Shown in pieces: positions 9,506 to 20,617 of a stretch of DNA of 64,000 nt. Within the stretch, counting starts at the first letter, position 1. Every line of letters starts with the position of its first letter. The translations under genes were made by a program, and so were the position numbers. Source of the DNA: Cristatella mucedo (Eukaryota; Bryozoa; Phylactolaemata; Cristatellidae); assembly GCA_009760855.2 (NCBI GenBank), contig WPIO01000146.1:622001-686000 (forward strand), written 5' to 3'. The notes beneath the pieces were generated by a model. The model had not been told where the DNA came from, did no database searches, and was given only the letters and a program-made list of their open reading frames with translations.

Positions 9506-10927
9506 TAATAATACTATAAATAATAATGCACTCGATAAACCGCTATCAGAGAACTCGATGCCTTTGTAGGGGCTTTACGTTCGCTCCAAAGGGAAACACG
9601 ATTAAATGGTGGGTAATATTATGCATGCTAAACAACATGAATAGCGTGGTTAGGGGTGGCATGGCCAGAGTCAGCAGTCAAAATGACATAAAGGACGAAT
9701 CACAGGCACCCTCTAAATTCTGTCCTCAATAAGTGAGTTTTTAAGTTCTTTTAAAATTATTTAACGTCAGGGATGTTTTGATGCAAGTCGGGAGTGGGTT
9801 CAAGGCTTTGAGAGCATGCGAAATAAATGCAAGGTCACCAAAAAATTTGAGGTTTGTACGAAGTATAGGTCAACTGTTGGATTACAAAAAGCCGGTGGTA
9901 AGAGGCATGGCTTAGAGGGAGAGTAGATCTGACATAGAGGCTGAAGCCAAAGAATCAAGTGACCTACAGTGAGCTACAAAACCTTGAAGTCGATCCGTTG
10001 CTTGACTGGAAGCCATGCAGGTCGGCTAGAAGTGGTGTGATGTGGCAACTACTACACTCACAACAGACAAGCATAGCTGCAGATGTTTGCACAAGCTGTG
10101 ATCGCCCGGTTGCACATGTCGGTAGGCCAGCAATAAGTTAGTTACATAAGTCAAGACAGGAAGCCACAAATGCGTGGACCGACTTAGATGTGGCATCATT
10201 ATCTAAACAAGCTCAAATTTTAGCAGTATTATATATCTGAAAGTAGGCAGACCTGATTGTGGAGCTGGTGTGGTCGTCTAACGAGAGTTCATTTTTGAAC
10301 ACGACCCCTAGGTTCGGAGCTGATTCAACAGGAGTTATGCTGGCAGGACCAATTTTGAGCATCAGCCTTTCCAATTAATGAATCATACTGGGTTTGCCCA
10401 TAACTAATAAGTAAATTTTACCATCGTTTAGTTTATAAAAAAAACTCTTGTCATCCATGTGCGGATGACATCTATATATGCAGCAAGGAAGCTGAGAGAA
10501 ATCGATGCGCTGGAGGGGTGGAAGAGATCAAAGCAAAGGTACAACTGAGTGTCATCAGCATAGAAGTGAAAACCTAGATTGTGCTTGGCAATCACATCAG
10601 GAAAAGGGAGAGTACAACCGTGAAAAGAGCCGGACCTAGCACATAGCCCTGAAGTATCCAATATTTTGGAGGTACCTCCGATAATCTTTATCCTTTCAAA
10701 TCAATACTCTGGAGTCTCCAGCTAAGATCGGACCTGAACCATTGCCGAGCAGTGCCAGCGATGCCCAGGCGAGATGAAAGATGCACTAGAATAACTATAT
10801 ACAGGTTTAGCTGTATTGTTTCCGTATGCGATGTTTGCTAGAACTTCGGCTTTTGGAAGAATTCTGCAACCAACTCGAACGCACACGAGAGAGCTCTGCG
10901 TCGGGAGGCGTCTCTAGTAACCGGCTC
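9506..10927 (-). mobile_element. LINE family A copy with internal deletion
   Basis: Tail hairpin at 9530-9580 with a TAA-rich end, 3'UTR, then the RT C-terminal half up to 10793, including FYADDTQLYLCFD at about 10540 on the minus strand. At 10794-10927 the sequence changes to the LINE-A 5'UTR (agaattctgcaaccaactcg and neighbours, as at about 37680 in the long copy), so the endonuclease and RT start are missing. Many stops. Confidence 0.75.
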
Positions 10928-10929
10928 AT

Positions 10930-11885
10930 TGGTTTTGATCGTGTGTACCTATTGTCGTCTCATTATCGTCGTTCAAATGAACTTCTAGATGGTATGGTTG
11001 TTGCTAAGGTCTGTGAAATTATGTAGTAACAAAAGGAAAGCGCCCCAAAGCCGACCTAGGAGGCGGTGTGAGCTGGGTACCAGGTCTTTTGGCATGGGCT
11101 GCAAGTAGAGTATCTACTCGTTTGGTCTTCCCAGCATTGTCTTAAACCGCTCATTGCATTCTCCCTCAAGCGTTGCTGTGATTCTCTAACGTAATGGTCA
11201 TCAGGCATGCTATTCCTATGGTGGTCCAACGTAAGGCTAGTCTTTGGGATCCTCGCTTCAAATAAAATAAACCCCTATTAGGTGACCTCTTTTCTAAAAA
11301 AAAGCCTCGACCTGCTCGCCTTGACCGGGAACTGGTTAAAATTGGGCAATTGCACGACATAAGAATGGCTTCTTCTTATCTCACTGCCCTAGATTTATTG
11401 AAGCAGGAGGTGGATTAGCCAGTACATCATCCTTAATTTTCATACCGTATGTAGTCCCCTCAAACCAGTCTTTTAAATTTCTCGCTTTAAGTTAATCCGA
11501 CAAAAAACCGCTGATGTTGGCTGTAGTCTGTCGCCCCCAGGTACCACGACCTCTTTAATCTCTGTTTTCTCTGATCTAATTTCTATTCTGTGTGCAATAA
11601 TCAATCTTTTGTCTTTATAGGCGATGTCAACATTCATATGGCTAACTTATGAGACGCCACCATTACTGTATTTCATGCACTGAATGTCTCATTTTCACTT
11701 GCAGCTCAGGTGTATGACCATACTTACATCAAGTGCCACTACTCGTCTGAAATTTCTTCTACTATGAAACGCTGTCCTCTTTGACTATTACCTATTGCTG
11801 CATTAAAGACCACATGTAAATCCCATTAGTATAGAGTTTTTGCCTTCCTCCTCATCTGAATTTGCTAGTGAATCGTGAAACCTCA
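10930..11885 (+). mobile_element. LINE family A 5' region and endonuclease relic
   Basis: Plus-strand sequence parallel to 37900-38870 of the long copy: taacaaaaggaaagcgccc (11027) marks the start of the coding region, followed by degraded endonuclease sequence, for example a relic of ccaccaggtacc at about 11535 and gtgtgcaataatcaatcttt at about 11590. It joins 5' end to 5' end with the minus-strand copy before it. No usable frame remains. Confidence 0.65.
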
Positions 11886-13395
11886 AGATAATAATACTAA
11901 TATTAATGCACTTGATAAAGCGCCTCGGAAAACTTAATCTCTGTCTAGGGGCTTTACATTTGCTGCAAAGGGAAAGGAAATCGAATAATGAATATTATCA
12001 TGCTTGATAAACAAACAAAATGTGTAACATGGTTAGGGGTGATATGCATAGGGTCAGCATGCAAATGTTGTTAGTGGCAGCGTGCACACTGTCAGCATGC
12101 ATAAGCACATCAAGGACGAATCACAGGGACCCACTAAATGCTGTCCTAAATAGGTGTGTTTTTAAATTCTTTTTAAATGTTGTCAGGTCGGGGGATGTTC
12201 GCTCGCAGGTCGGGAAGGAGTTCCAGGCTTTGGGCGCATACGAACTAAATGCACGGTCTCCAATTGATTTGAGGTTTGTACGAGGTATTGGTCGACTGTT
12301 GGATTCCGAAAAGCGCATGGTACGATGCTTGGCCTGTTGGAGGAGTATATCTCAGAGATATACTGGAGCCAAAGAATGAAGTAACTTAAAAGTGACCTAC
12401 AAAACCTTGAAGTCAATCCGTTGCTCGACGTGAAGTAATGTGGCAATTGCGACGCATTTTTTCGAAAACTCGAATTTTAGCAATTGTATGAAGCTGAAAA
12501 TAGGCATATTTGAGTTCGGAGCTGATGTGGTCGTCTAACGAGAGGTCACTTTGGAGCATGACACCTAGATTTCGAGCTGATTCAACAGGAGATATGCTGT
12601 CAGAGCTAATTTTAGCCTCAGCCGTTCCAATTTCTGAATCACACTAGGTTTGCTCGTAGTTAGTAGGTTAATTTTACCAACGTTTAGGTTTACACAATTT
12701 TCTGCCATCTATGTAAAGATGTCATCACTGCACGCAGGAAGTGAGTTGAGAGAATTCGAGGTGCTTGAAGGCTGGGAGGGATCAAAGCAAAGGTACAACT
12801 GAGTGTCATCTGTATAGAAGTGAAAGCCTAGACTGTGCTTGGCAATCACATCAGCAAGAGGGAGTGGTTAAACCGTAAAAAGAACTGGACCTGGCACGGA
12901 GCCTTGAGGTACCCCAGATTTCAGAGGTACCTCAGATGATCGTTCTCTATTTACATCAATAATCTGGAGTCTCCCACTGAGCTAGGACCTAAACCACTGC
13001 AGAGCAGTGCCAGTGAAGCCCAGGCGAGATGAGAGGAGCTCTAGAAGGACTTTGTGATCGATAGTATCAAAAGCTGTCGAAAGATCATCAAAACAAGCAG
13101 AGACACTCCACCCATGTCTGATTTCCTAAGTAAGTCATTGTATTCCCTAAGCAATGCTGACATTGTGGAGTGATTAGTGCTAAAGCCAGACCAGAACTTG
13201 CTAACAAGGTGTGAGGTTTCGATAGATGAGTTCAGATGATCCGCCACGACCCGTTTCAGTGTCGTTGATAGCAATGGTAGAAGAAAGACTGGGAGGTATT
13301 TGCTTAAGTTCTCTTGGTATAGTGTCGCTTTTTGAGAAGTGGTCCGACTACAGCTTTTTTGAAAGGTACTAGGACATGACCTGAGGCTGATAACG
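11886..13395 (-). mobile_element. LINE family A, 5'-truncated copy
   Basis: Hairpin tail at 11905-11965, 3'UTR, RT thumb (AWNSFPTCERTSPDLTTFKK at about 12200), a deletion near 12440, then the palm region (FYTDDTQLYL-type box at about 12810) and upstream RT motifs including SFDTIDHK at about 13060 on the minus strand. It stops at 13395 where the TAA tail of the next copy begins. Frames are interrupted. Confidence 0.8.
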
Positions 13396-13396
13396 T

Positions 13397-14900
13397 ATAA
13401 TAATAATAATAATAATAATTCACTTGATAAAGCGCCCTCAGAGAACCTAATGTATCTCTAGGTGCTTTACATTTGCTGTAAAGTGAAATGCAATGGAATG
13501 GTAAGTAAAATCATGCTTGAAAAACAAACGAAATGAATAATATGGTTAGGGGTGACATGCACAGGGTCAGCATGCAAATGTGGTTAGTGGCAGCATGCAC
13601 AGTGTCAGCACGCATAAGCACATCGATGTCAAGGATCTGGATATTTCGCGATTCGCATGTTATTTTAGAGGAGGAAGTGGGCACACACTGTAGATTGAAT
13701 GAGATCTACAAGTGGTCAGATAAGCAGGAATCGGTAATAGTTGGTGATGGTAAATTGCCGTCGTATGAAAAAATTTGGTCGAGTGTGTGACCCTTGATGT
13801 GAGTAGGGTCATTCACGTGAGCCACGAGAGACAATGAATCAGCCAATGCACGAAATGCAGTGCTGAAGGCGTCGGATAAGTTATCAAAGTGAACGTTGAA
13901 ATCACCCATCACGAGGAAAGATTTATTTCTTGCACACAGAATCGAAATGAGATCGAAGAAATCTGAGATAAAGGAGGATTTGATACCTGGTGGGCGATAG
14001 ACTACTGCCACTTTTGGTGGCTTGTTTTCGGATGAGACCAAGACAATTGATACAAGCGAATTCTTCGAGGGTACTGCAATTGGATTGAAGCTGAATTTCG
14101 AGCGCACGATAAAAGCAACTCCACCTCCAGTTTTGATTGATCCAAAGTTATGAAAGAGCGAGAATCCAGATGGGGTAGCATCTTTTACTGTTGGAAAGTT
14201 TATCTATTTTAGCCAAGTTTCAGTTAGGGCGAGGAGGTCGATACCATCTTCATAGATAAGGTTGCTTATTACCTTAGGTTTATTGCTCATTGAGCGAGGA
14301 TTCCATTGGCAAAAGTTAAGTCTGGCCGATGGAGTTACAACAGGCCGGATGACTACTATGTTAGAGAGATTCACAGTGAGGCATGTGGGGGAGCGTTCTG
14401 AGTGGTACGAGGCGTCGAAAGGAATACCAAGCGAGCGGGTACTCAGCTTGCAGTTTCTGCCCAACGAGAGTCGTCTATGATAGTGGTGCCGGCCATCTGG
14501 GTGGGTCAGGGGTGCTTTTCTTTTGCTAACGCACAGTTCACGAGTCTTAGCAGCAGTATCAATATCTAGGAATGCATTTGATCAACGATGACGAAGCGAT
14601 AGCAGCTGCTGACGATCATAACTAACATGCAGGTTACAAGCCGCCTGCCTGGCTAAGGCACCAGCCGTCGTGGGAGACCCAGACGCCCGAAGCGATAAGC
14701 GTTGAAATATCCATAGGCACGTAATTTCTTACGAGCTACGGTCATATAAAAAACATATTAACTTTAAACTGGTCATAGCTGTATCGTTTCCGTATAAGAT
14801 GTTCACAAGAACTTAGGTTTTCGGTAGAATTCTGTAACGAACACGAATGCCCGTTAGAGCGCTCATTGTCAGGAGGCAAGAAAATCCTAATATCGATAGT
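13397..14900 (-). mobile_element. LINE family A copy with well-kept endonuclease
   Basis: The (TAA)n end and hairpin tail (13400-13480) and 3'UTR are followed at about 13625 directly by the endonuclease domain, so the whole RT is deleted. On the minus strand the AP-endonuclease motifs are intact: ALTETWLK (about 14210), VYRPPG (about 14000), VMGDFNVH (about 13900) and SDHL (13706). The 5'UTR continues to about 14900. The frame is split between 14107 and 14204. This is the best preserved endonuclease among the family-A copies. Confidence 0.8.
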
Positions 14901-14914
14901 GTCCAAGCGAGAAT

Positions 14915-14990
14915 GACAATAATAATAACGATACACTTGAAAAAGCGCCATCAGAGACTACAATCTCTTTCAAGAAGCTTTTCGTTTCTG
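14915..14990 (-). mobile_element. Solo LINE-A hairpin tail
   Basis: Only the TAA-rich end and hairpin (aaaaagcgccatcagaga and tctctttcaagaagctttt) are present, with no 3'UTR or RT behind them. Either an extreme 5' truncation or the end of a SINE using this tail. Confidence 0.6.
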
Positions 14991-15124
14991 CCTCGCCTTG
15001 GCTGCTCAATCTAGTTCCATATGTCATGATTTGTAGATTGCTGCAACACGACAATACCTGATATGGTTAACGAGTTTGCCTAAGGAGACTGTGCAACCTC
15101 ACCCAGACGGCCTATGGTTAACAG

Positions 15125-15486
15125 CAGAAACGATAATAATACTAATAATTCGTTTGATTTACTGCATCGGAAAGCTCAATCTCTTTTGAGGCACTTTACA
15201 TTTCCTGCAGGAAACACGATCGCATGGTAAGTGGCAGAATTCTCAATAAATAGCAAGAACAACATGGTTTGGGGTGACATGCACAGGTGGGTCAGCATGC
15301 AGGTGTGGTTAGTGGAAGCATGCATAGCATCAGTACACATAGGCACGTAAAAGACAAATCACCCAGGAAAAACTAAATGCTGTAACAAATAGATGCATTT
15401 TTAGTTTATTTTTAAATGTGAATGAGTCAGGAGATGTCGCGACGCATGTTGGGAGTGAGTTTCAAGCTTTAGGAGCATGCGAACTA
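15125..15486 (-). mobile_element. LINE family A 3' end
   Basis: Diverged tail (15145-15200) and 3'UTR with the usual landmarks (atgcacagg, gcatgc repeats, tgtggttagtgg). It is interrupted at 15487 by another tail. Confidence 0.65.
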
Positions 15487-16690
15487 ATAATAATAACAAA
15501 AATAATAAATTTACTAGAGCGTAGTCAGAGAACAAAATCTCTTTATAGGCGGTTGACGCGATCTCAAAAAAGATTCGAGTCGAGACAGGATGTCAGAATC
15601 GCATGGACCAATTTAGATCTGGTATATCTGTCCAAACAAGCCCAAATTTTAGCAATGTTATGTGGCTGAAAGTATGCTGACTTGACTGTGGAGTTGATAT
15701 GGTGGTCTAAGAAATGTCCCTTGGGAACATGACAAATAGATTTCTTCAGACTCGACAGGACGCATACTTTCAGAACCGACTGTGAGCGTTAACCTTTACA
15801 GTTTCTCAATCAGACTTAGTTTGCCAATAACTAATAAGTTGATTTTATCATCATTCAATTAAAGAAGGTTTGCAGCCATCCATGTGGCGATGCCATCATG
15901 CATACAGCCAGGTAGTTGAGAGAATTAGACTTGCTGGAGGTCTTGGAGGAATCAAAGCGAAAGTACAAATAAGTGTCACCTGCATACAAGTGAAAGGCTA
16001 GATTGCCACAGGAAATCGCATCGGCAGGTGGGAGCGTTTAAACAGCAAAAAGAACCGGACCAAGCACAGATCCCTGAGGTAACCCATATCTCAGAGGCTC
16101 CTCGGGTGATCTTTTTCCATTCAAATCAATACTCTGGAGTCTCCCACTGAAGCTTTTGATCTGCAGGTCCTAGACTGCCTCGCTTCCACGGTTAATAAGC
16201 ATCAAAGACTACTCTCTTACTACCGAATATGGCTCATCCTTCTCGGCGGTCCTGAGCTGCTACTTCCATGCTACTCACTACCTCAACTGCTCTCGAGACT
16301 CTGCTATGCTTCCACTTTCTTTTTGCTGCGTGAGACGAAGTCTGTTAACTACCTAATGCGTACTGAAATCAGCTTAGGCTGGGAGTGCGATATACAAAAC
16401 TCTCCTGCGTAACACCCACACGGTCTTTATGGCTTTGTGGAGTCACAGATGGAGATGCATTCCATTACATTATGCTGAGCTAGGACCTGAGCCATTGCAG
16501 AGCAGTGCCAGTAATGCCCAGGTGAGAGAGGTGCACTAGAAAAAATTTGCGATCGACAGTATCAAAAGCTGCCGAAATATCAAGCATAACAAGCAGAGAC
16601 ACTCTACATATGTCTGCATTCCAAAGTAGGTCGTTGTAAACCCTGAGCAATGCTGATTTTTCGGAGAGATTTGCTCTGGAATGTTGCAAT
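15487..16690 (-). mobile_element. LINE family A copy carrying a LINE-B insertion
   Basis: A second tail (15487-15560) runs straight into RT sequence (15570 onwards) without a 3'UTR. The RT continues to 16690 with AFDTVDRKF (about 16555) on the minus strand. LINE B interrupts it at about 16154-16478. Flanks rejoin cleanly: ctcccactga before and gctaggacctgagcc after are adjacent in other copies. Confidence 0.75.
16154..16478 (+). mobile_element. LINE family B 3' end nested in LINE A
   Basis: Plus-strand LINE-B 3'UTR ending ggctttgtggagtcacagat, then (CATTA)-type tail (cattccattacatta). The tetramer ctga occurs on both sides and may be the target-site duplication. This shows that LINE B was active after this LINE-A copy inserted. 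Confidence 0.75.
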
Positions 16691-16744
16691 TAAAATACAG
16701 CACACTGTTAAGCAAGAAACATTTGATCTTCTCCCCCAATAGCT

Positions 16745-18512
16745 TTGTTTGTCATTGTAACAATCACAGATTGCTTTATTGTCTTGGGCAATTTCCCTCA
16801 ATGGCCATGGATTGCCCAAGGTGGAACGTGAAAGGACTTCATGTTCGTCCACAGTGAGCGTTATCTGGTAGGACAATTACAAATATAAGCAGCCAATTTT
16901 TAGAAAAGTTGAACCATATTGCTGCATATATCGGCTATTGCCGCCGATTGCCGAGCATTAGCCATGATTGTGCCTTTGCTGATGTTTAAAAGGATATGGC
17001 TGCACTTTTAATGCAGTGATGTGGGATACGCAAGAAAAGTTGGAACTTCTCACAGCAACTGCCGGTCCATTTGTTACGGACCGTTATGGATTGGCTTATT
17101 CCCAGTGCCAGTGCCATCAATTTGCCGTGCCTTGCCGTCAATTGAACGCTCACAAAGAGTGAGAATTATGTGAGCGAACAGGTACATGTTACGTGGAATG
17201 AGGTTTGTAGTTTATTGAAGCTAATCTCATCAATTTTTCATGGATTTCACTACCATCTCTGTTAATTACCGTTCATAGCTGACAGCTAACGAACAAAGCA
17301 TCCTGAAAAATCAACGGTTTTACTTTGGACTCAGGCGAATGTTACATGCAATTACAATTGAGGCTTCCTAGCTGCCAATTTCTCTTCAATTTTCAGGGAA
17401 TTGGGGTATCGGCGCTGGACATTGCTGTCGATTGTGGTTCGTTGCTCACGATTGAATGTGCACGATTGGTTTACAAGATTTGAGTGCACTTTCAACACAG
17501 TGGGCTGTGACAGTTAAACTATATTTGATCTTGGCCCAGTCACATTCTAGTGATTTGCGACGGACCATAATGGATTGCCGTATTTGCCATTGCCCCCGAT
17601 TGCCATGCATTGCCCAAGATTAAACTGTCAGAGCTGGTTGAAAGTATGTCTGCACACAGTGAGATGTTGCGTGTGGAATGAAAATTAGAGCTTGGTGCAG
17701 CCGATATCTCATTGATTTGCCACGGGTTTTGGTATGTGTCCCTGCCATTGCTGTCGATTGCCGTGCATTTCTGACCATTATTGTACAAATTAGCTTGAAT
17801 GTTCTACGGTTTCACTTTTAGCTCAAAGAAATGTGAAATGCGATGACAATCGGCACTTTGAACTGCCAATTTCTCGTCGAATTGCCACGGATTGTAGTGG
17901 ATTGATGCTTTGAGCCGAGACGTTGCCGTAGATTGCCATGCATTACCCAATACTGTACGAGCGCAATTGTTAAAAATTATGATGTTGAATGTAAACATTG
18001 TGACTGGTAACATGAATTAAAGATTAGATAAGAGCCAGACCGAATTCAGGGCATTCGACATCAGATTGCTGTAAATTCATGTATTGGCATGGACCATTAC
18101 AGTCAATTGCAGTGCATTGCTGCCAAATAATCAAGGCGGTTGTATTGAAATTGTGGGGTTACACAATAACCAAAAATTAGAGCAACGTGCAGTCACTATT
18201 AGAGCTTAAACTGCACGTATTCTGGTCGCTTTTCGGCGGGTTGCCGTACATTGATGTACTGGCCCAAGCAGTTGCAGTCAATTACAGTGCATTGCTGCGG
18301 AATTGCCGAGGCAATTACAGTGAAGTTATTAGAATGCACGATAACCGAAAATTAGAGCATCGTGAAATCATAATTAGAGATTATAGTGTACGCGTTCTGG
18401 TCGCTGTGTGACGGATTGCAAAACATTTTTGCGGTTTGAGGTGGATTGAGGCATGGGACCGGGTCGTGGCAGTCAATTGCAATTCCTTGCACGAGAATGC
18501 CTGTGCACAATG
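16745..18512. repeat. Satellite-like array, ~175 bp monomers (array 1)
   Basis: A recurring core, gattgccatgcattgcc or aattgcagtgcattgc, appears at 16946, 17119, 17430, 17598, 17756, 17931, 18105, 18280 and 18475; the last intervals are 158, 175, 174, 175 and 195 bases. Monomers are diverged but keep further blocks such as aattgccacggattg and aaattagagc(a/t)(a/t)cgtg. The same monomers in the same order form the array at 46190. No protein coding is evident; short open frames here are incidental. Confidence 0.75.
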
Positions 18513-18935
18513 GTCGGCAGTTGGAGAGTAGTTGTCGTTGCGTTAGAATTGTGGAAGCGAGTTCCACAGTCTAGGACCTGCAGAGCTGAAGCTTCTGCCG
18601 CCAAATATCTTTAAGCGGAGGAATGGGACAGCTAATTTATTGTCCACACATGAGCTCAGGGCACGAACAGGTTGAAACTGATGCAGCAGTTCAGCTAGGT
18701 TTGAAGGAGCCAAGCCGTGGCGGGCCTTGTGGGTCAGCGTAAGAACTTTGCTCTGTATCCTTTGCTCAACCGGCGACTATCTTAGCTCTTTCAGCAGAGG
18801 TGACACGTGCTCAAACCGCTGGGACTAAAAGACCAGCCTTGTAGCAATATTTATAGTCTGCTGTAGTGGCATAATAGCTTTCTTTGGCTGACCAGCCAAA
18901 AGGGAATTACAATAATCAAGCAAAGACAGAACTAG
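18513..18935 (-). mobile_element. LINE family B RT C-terminal fragment
   Basis: On the minus strand this reads LLDYCNSLLAGQPKKAI (about 18900), then the thumb-like region with KALH/GLAP-type sequence (about 18720) and ends at a glycine/phenylalanine-rich C-terminus. The 3'UTR is missing. Satellite lies on both sides. Close relatives: 47330-47995 and 62322-62757. Confidence 0.7.
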
Positions 18936-19191
18936 TCCACTGCAGTTGACTGCAGAGCATTGCACGAGAACCACATTGCCGTAGGAAGTGAATTTTTGTT
19001 TATGCAATTGTTTCAGTGTGTGCTGTTACATGAAATCAAAAAAGAGCATTTTGATAAGAATTTCTTTCATTGCATGGTGGAAAGCAGAGGATCGCGCTGG
19101 ATTGCTGTGGATAGTGGTGTTGGCCTGGGTCACTGCAATATTATTTCAGTGGACTTCGTGAGAACGCCTGAGCGGAATTTTGCGAAATTTT
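18936..19191. repeat. Satellite monomers
   Basis: Resumes the ~175 bp family: cagttgactgcagagcattg at 18941 and ggattgctgtggatagtggt at 19095. The last 70 bases (ggcctgggtcactgcaatat onward) also resemble 21895-21965. Confidence 0.55.
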
Positions 19192-19985
19192 ATAATAATA
19201 ATAATAATAATATTGCACTTGATAAAGCGCCCTCAGAGAACTTAATCTCTTTCTAGGCGCTTTACATTTGCTGCAAAGTGATACGCAATAGAATAGTAAG
19301 TAAAATCATGCTTGAAAAACAAACAAAATGAATAACATGGTTAGGGGTTACATGCACTGGGTCAGCATGCAAATGTGGTTAGTGGCAGCATGAACAGTGT
19401 CAGCACGCATAAGCACATCGAGGACGAATCACAAGGACCCACTAAATGCTGTCCTAAATAGGTATGTTTTTAAGTTTCTTTTAAATGTGGTCAGGTCAGG
19501 GGATGTTCTGATGCAGGTCGGGAGGGAGTTCCAGGCTGTGGGAGCATACGAGCTAAATGCACGGTCTCCAAAGGATTTAAGGTTTGTACGAGGTATTTCT
19601 AGACTGTTGGATTCCGAAAAGCGAGTGGTACGATGCTTTGCCTGATGGGGTAGTGTATCTGAAAGATAGGCTGGAGCCATAGAATGAAGAGACCTAAAAG
19701 TGAGCGACAAAACCTTGAAGTCAATCCGTTGCTTGACTGGTAACCAGTGCAGGTCGGCGAGAAGTGGAGTAATGTGGCAACTGCGACGCTCACGACAGAC
19801 AAGCCTAGCTGCAGAGTTTTGCACCAGCTGCAATCGCCTGATCGCACATGCTGGTAGGCCAGTAAGCAGTGAGTTGCAGAAGTCGAGACGAGATGTCACG
19901 AATGCATGGACCAACTTGGACGTGGTATCCTTATCTAAACAAGCCCTAATTTTAGCAATGTTATGAAGCTGAAAATATGGAAACA
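19192..19985 (-). mobile_element. LINE family A, young 5'-truncated copy
   Basis: (TAA)n end, a perfect hairpin tail (19222-19262), 3'UTR, and a continuous 185-codon frame (19429-19986 on the minus strand) for the RT thumb and C-terminus: LVQNSAARLVCRERRSCHIT, LHWLPVKQRIDFKVLSL, FKRNLKTYLFRTAF. The unbroken frame and near identity of the 3'UTR with 5871-6660 point to recent activity. It is cut at 19985 by satellite-like DNA. It cannot encode a whole RT. Confidence 0.85.
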
Positions 19986-19989
19986 TTTT

Positions 19990-20230
19990 ACGTCAAGCGT
20001 AGTGAATACTCCAAACTTTTTGGGGCAGTTCGCAGCTGCTTTCTAGTGGATTTGACGGGAAGCAGATTGGATTTCGGTGGATTGTGGTACAGGCGTCCTA
20101 CGTAAAAGCTCATTGATTTAAATTTGGATGCGTCGAGCAACATGAAATTGGTGGACTGATGAGTTCGAACGTGCACTATAGTATCAGTGCAAAAACTGAG
20201 CTCGGAAATGCTTACATCTGGTCGTTAAAG
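19990..20230. repeat. Satellite-related sequence
   Basis: Contains the family's ggatttcggtggattgtggt block (20070) and a block gttcgaacgtgcacta...ctgagctcgg (20162-20210) that recurs diverged at 51898-51940. No recognised feature was seen from 20231 to 20617. Confidence 0.5.
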
Positions 20231-20617
20231 GATAGCCCTCTGCATGATCCGGGGTCGTTAAAAGCAGCTGCCTTACCTAGTATACCGTCACGGATCGTTG
20301 GCACTGTGCTGGGTACGACTTACCTGTTGTCTTCCCTAATCTTCTGAAAACAGATTAGGATGTCTGAAAATGTACACACGTACACAGTAGCCGTAGTGAC
20401 AATCGAGCTCGCGGAGGCTGGAGTCAGGAGTAACAATGACAACGAGTCACGAACGTTGACTTCGTCTCCAGCAGAATAGGTTGAGCCTTTGAAGAGCTCG
20501 ACAAAAAGTCTTCGGGGAAGATTGAAACGTGCCAAAGTAGTCTACACGTGCTGGAGCAAGGAGGCTCAGTGCATACAATGTCTTTTAGTAGGATAAATCT
20601 ACAAATATACACTTTTA

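Noticed and set aside
20154-20215. Hammerhead-ribozyme-like core (ctgatgag) in a satellite-related block
   Set aside because: The catalytic gaaa segment and the flanking stems are not in the required positions, and the related block at 51898 lacks ctgatga altogether.
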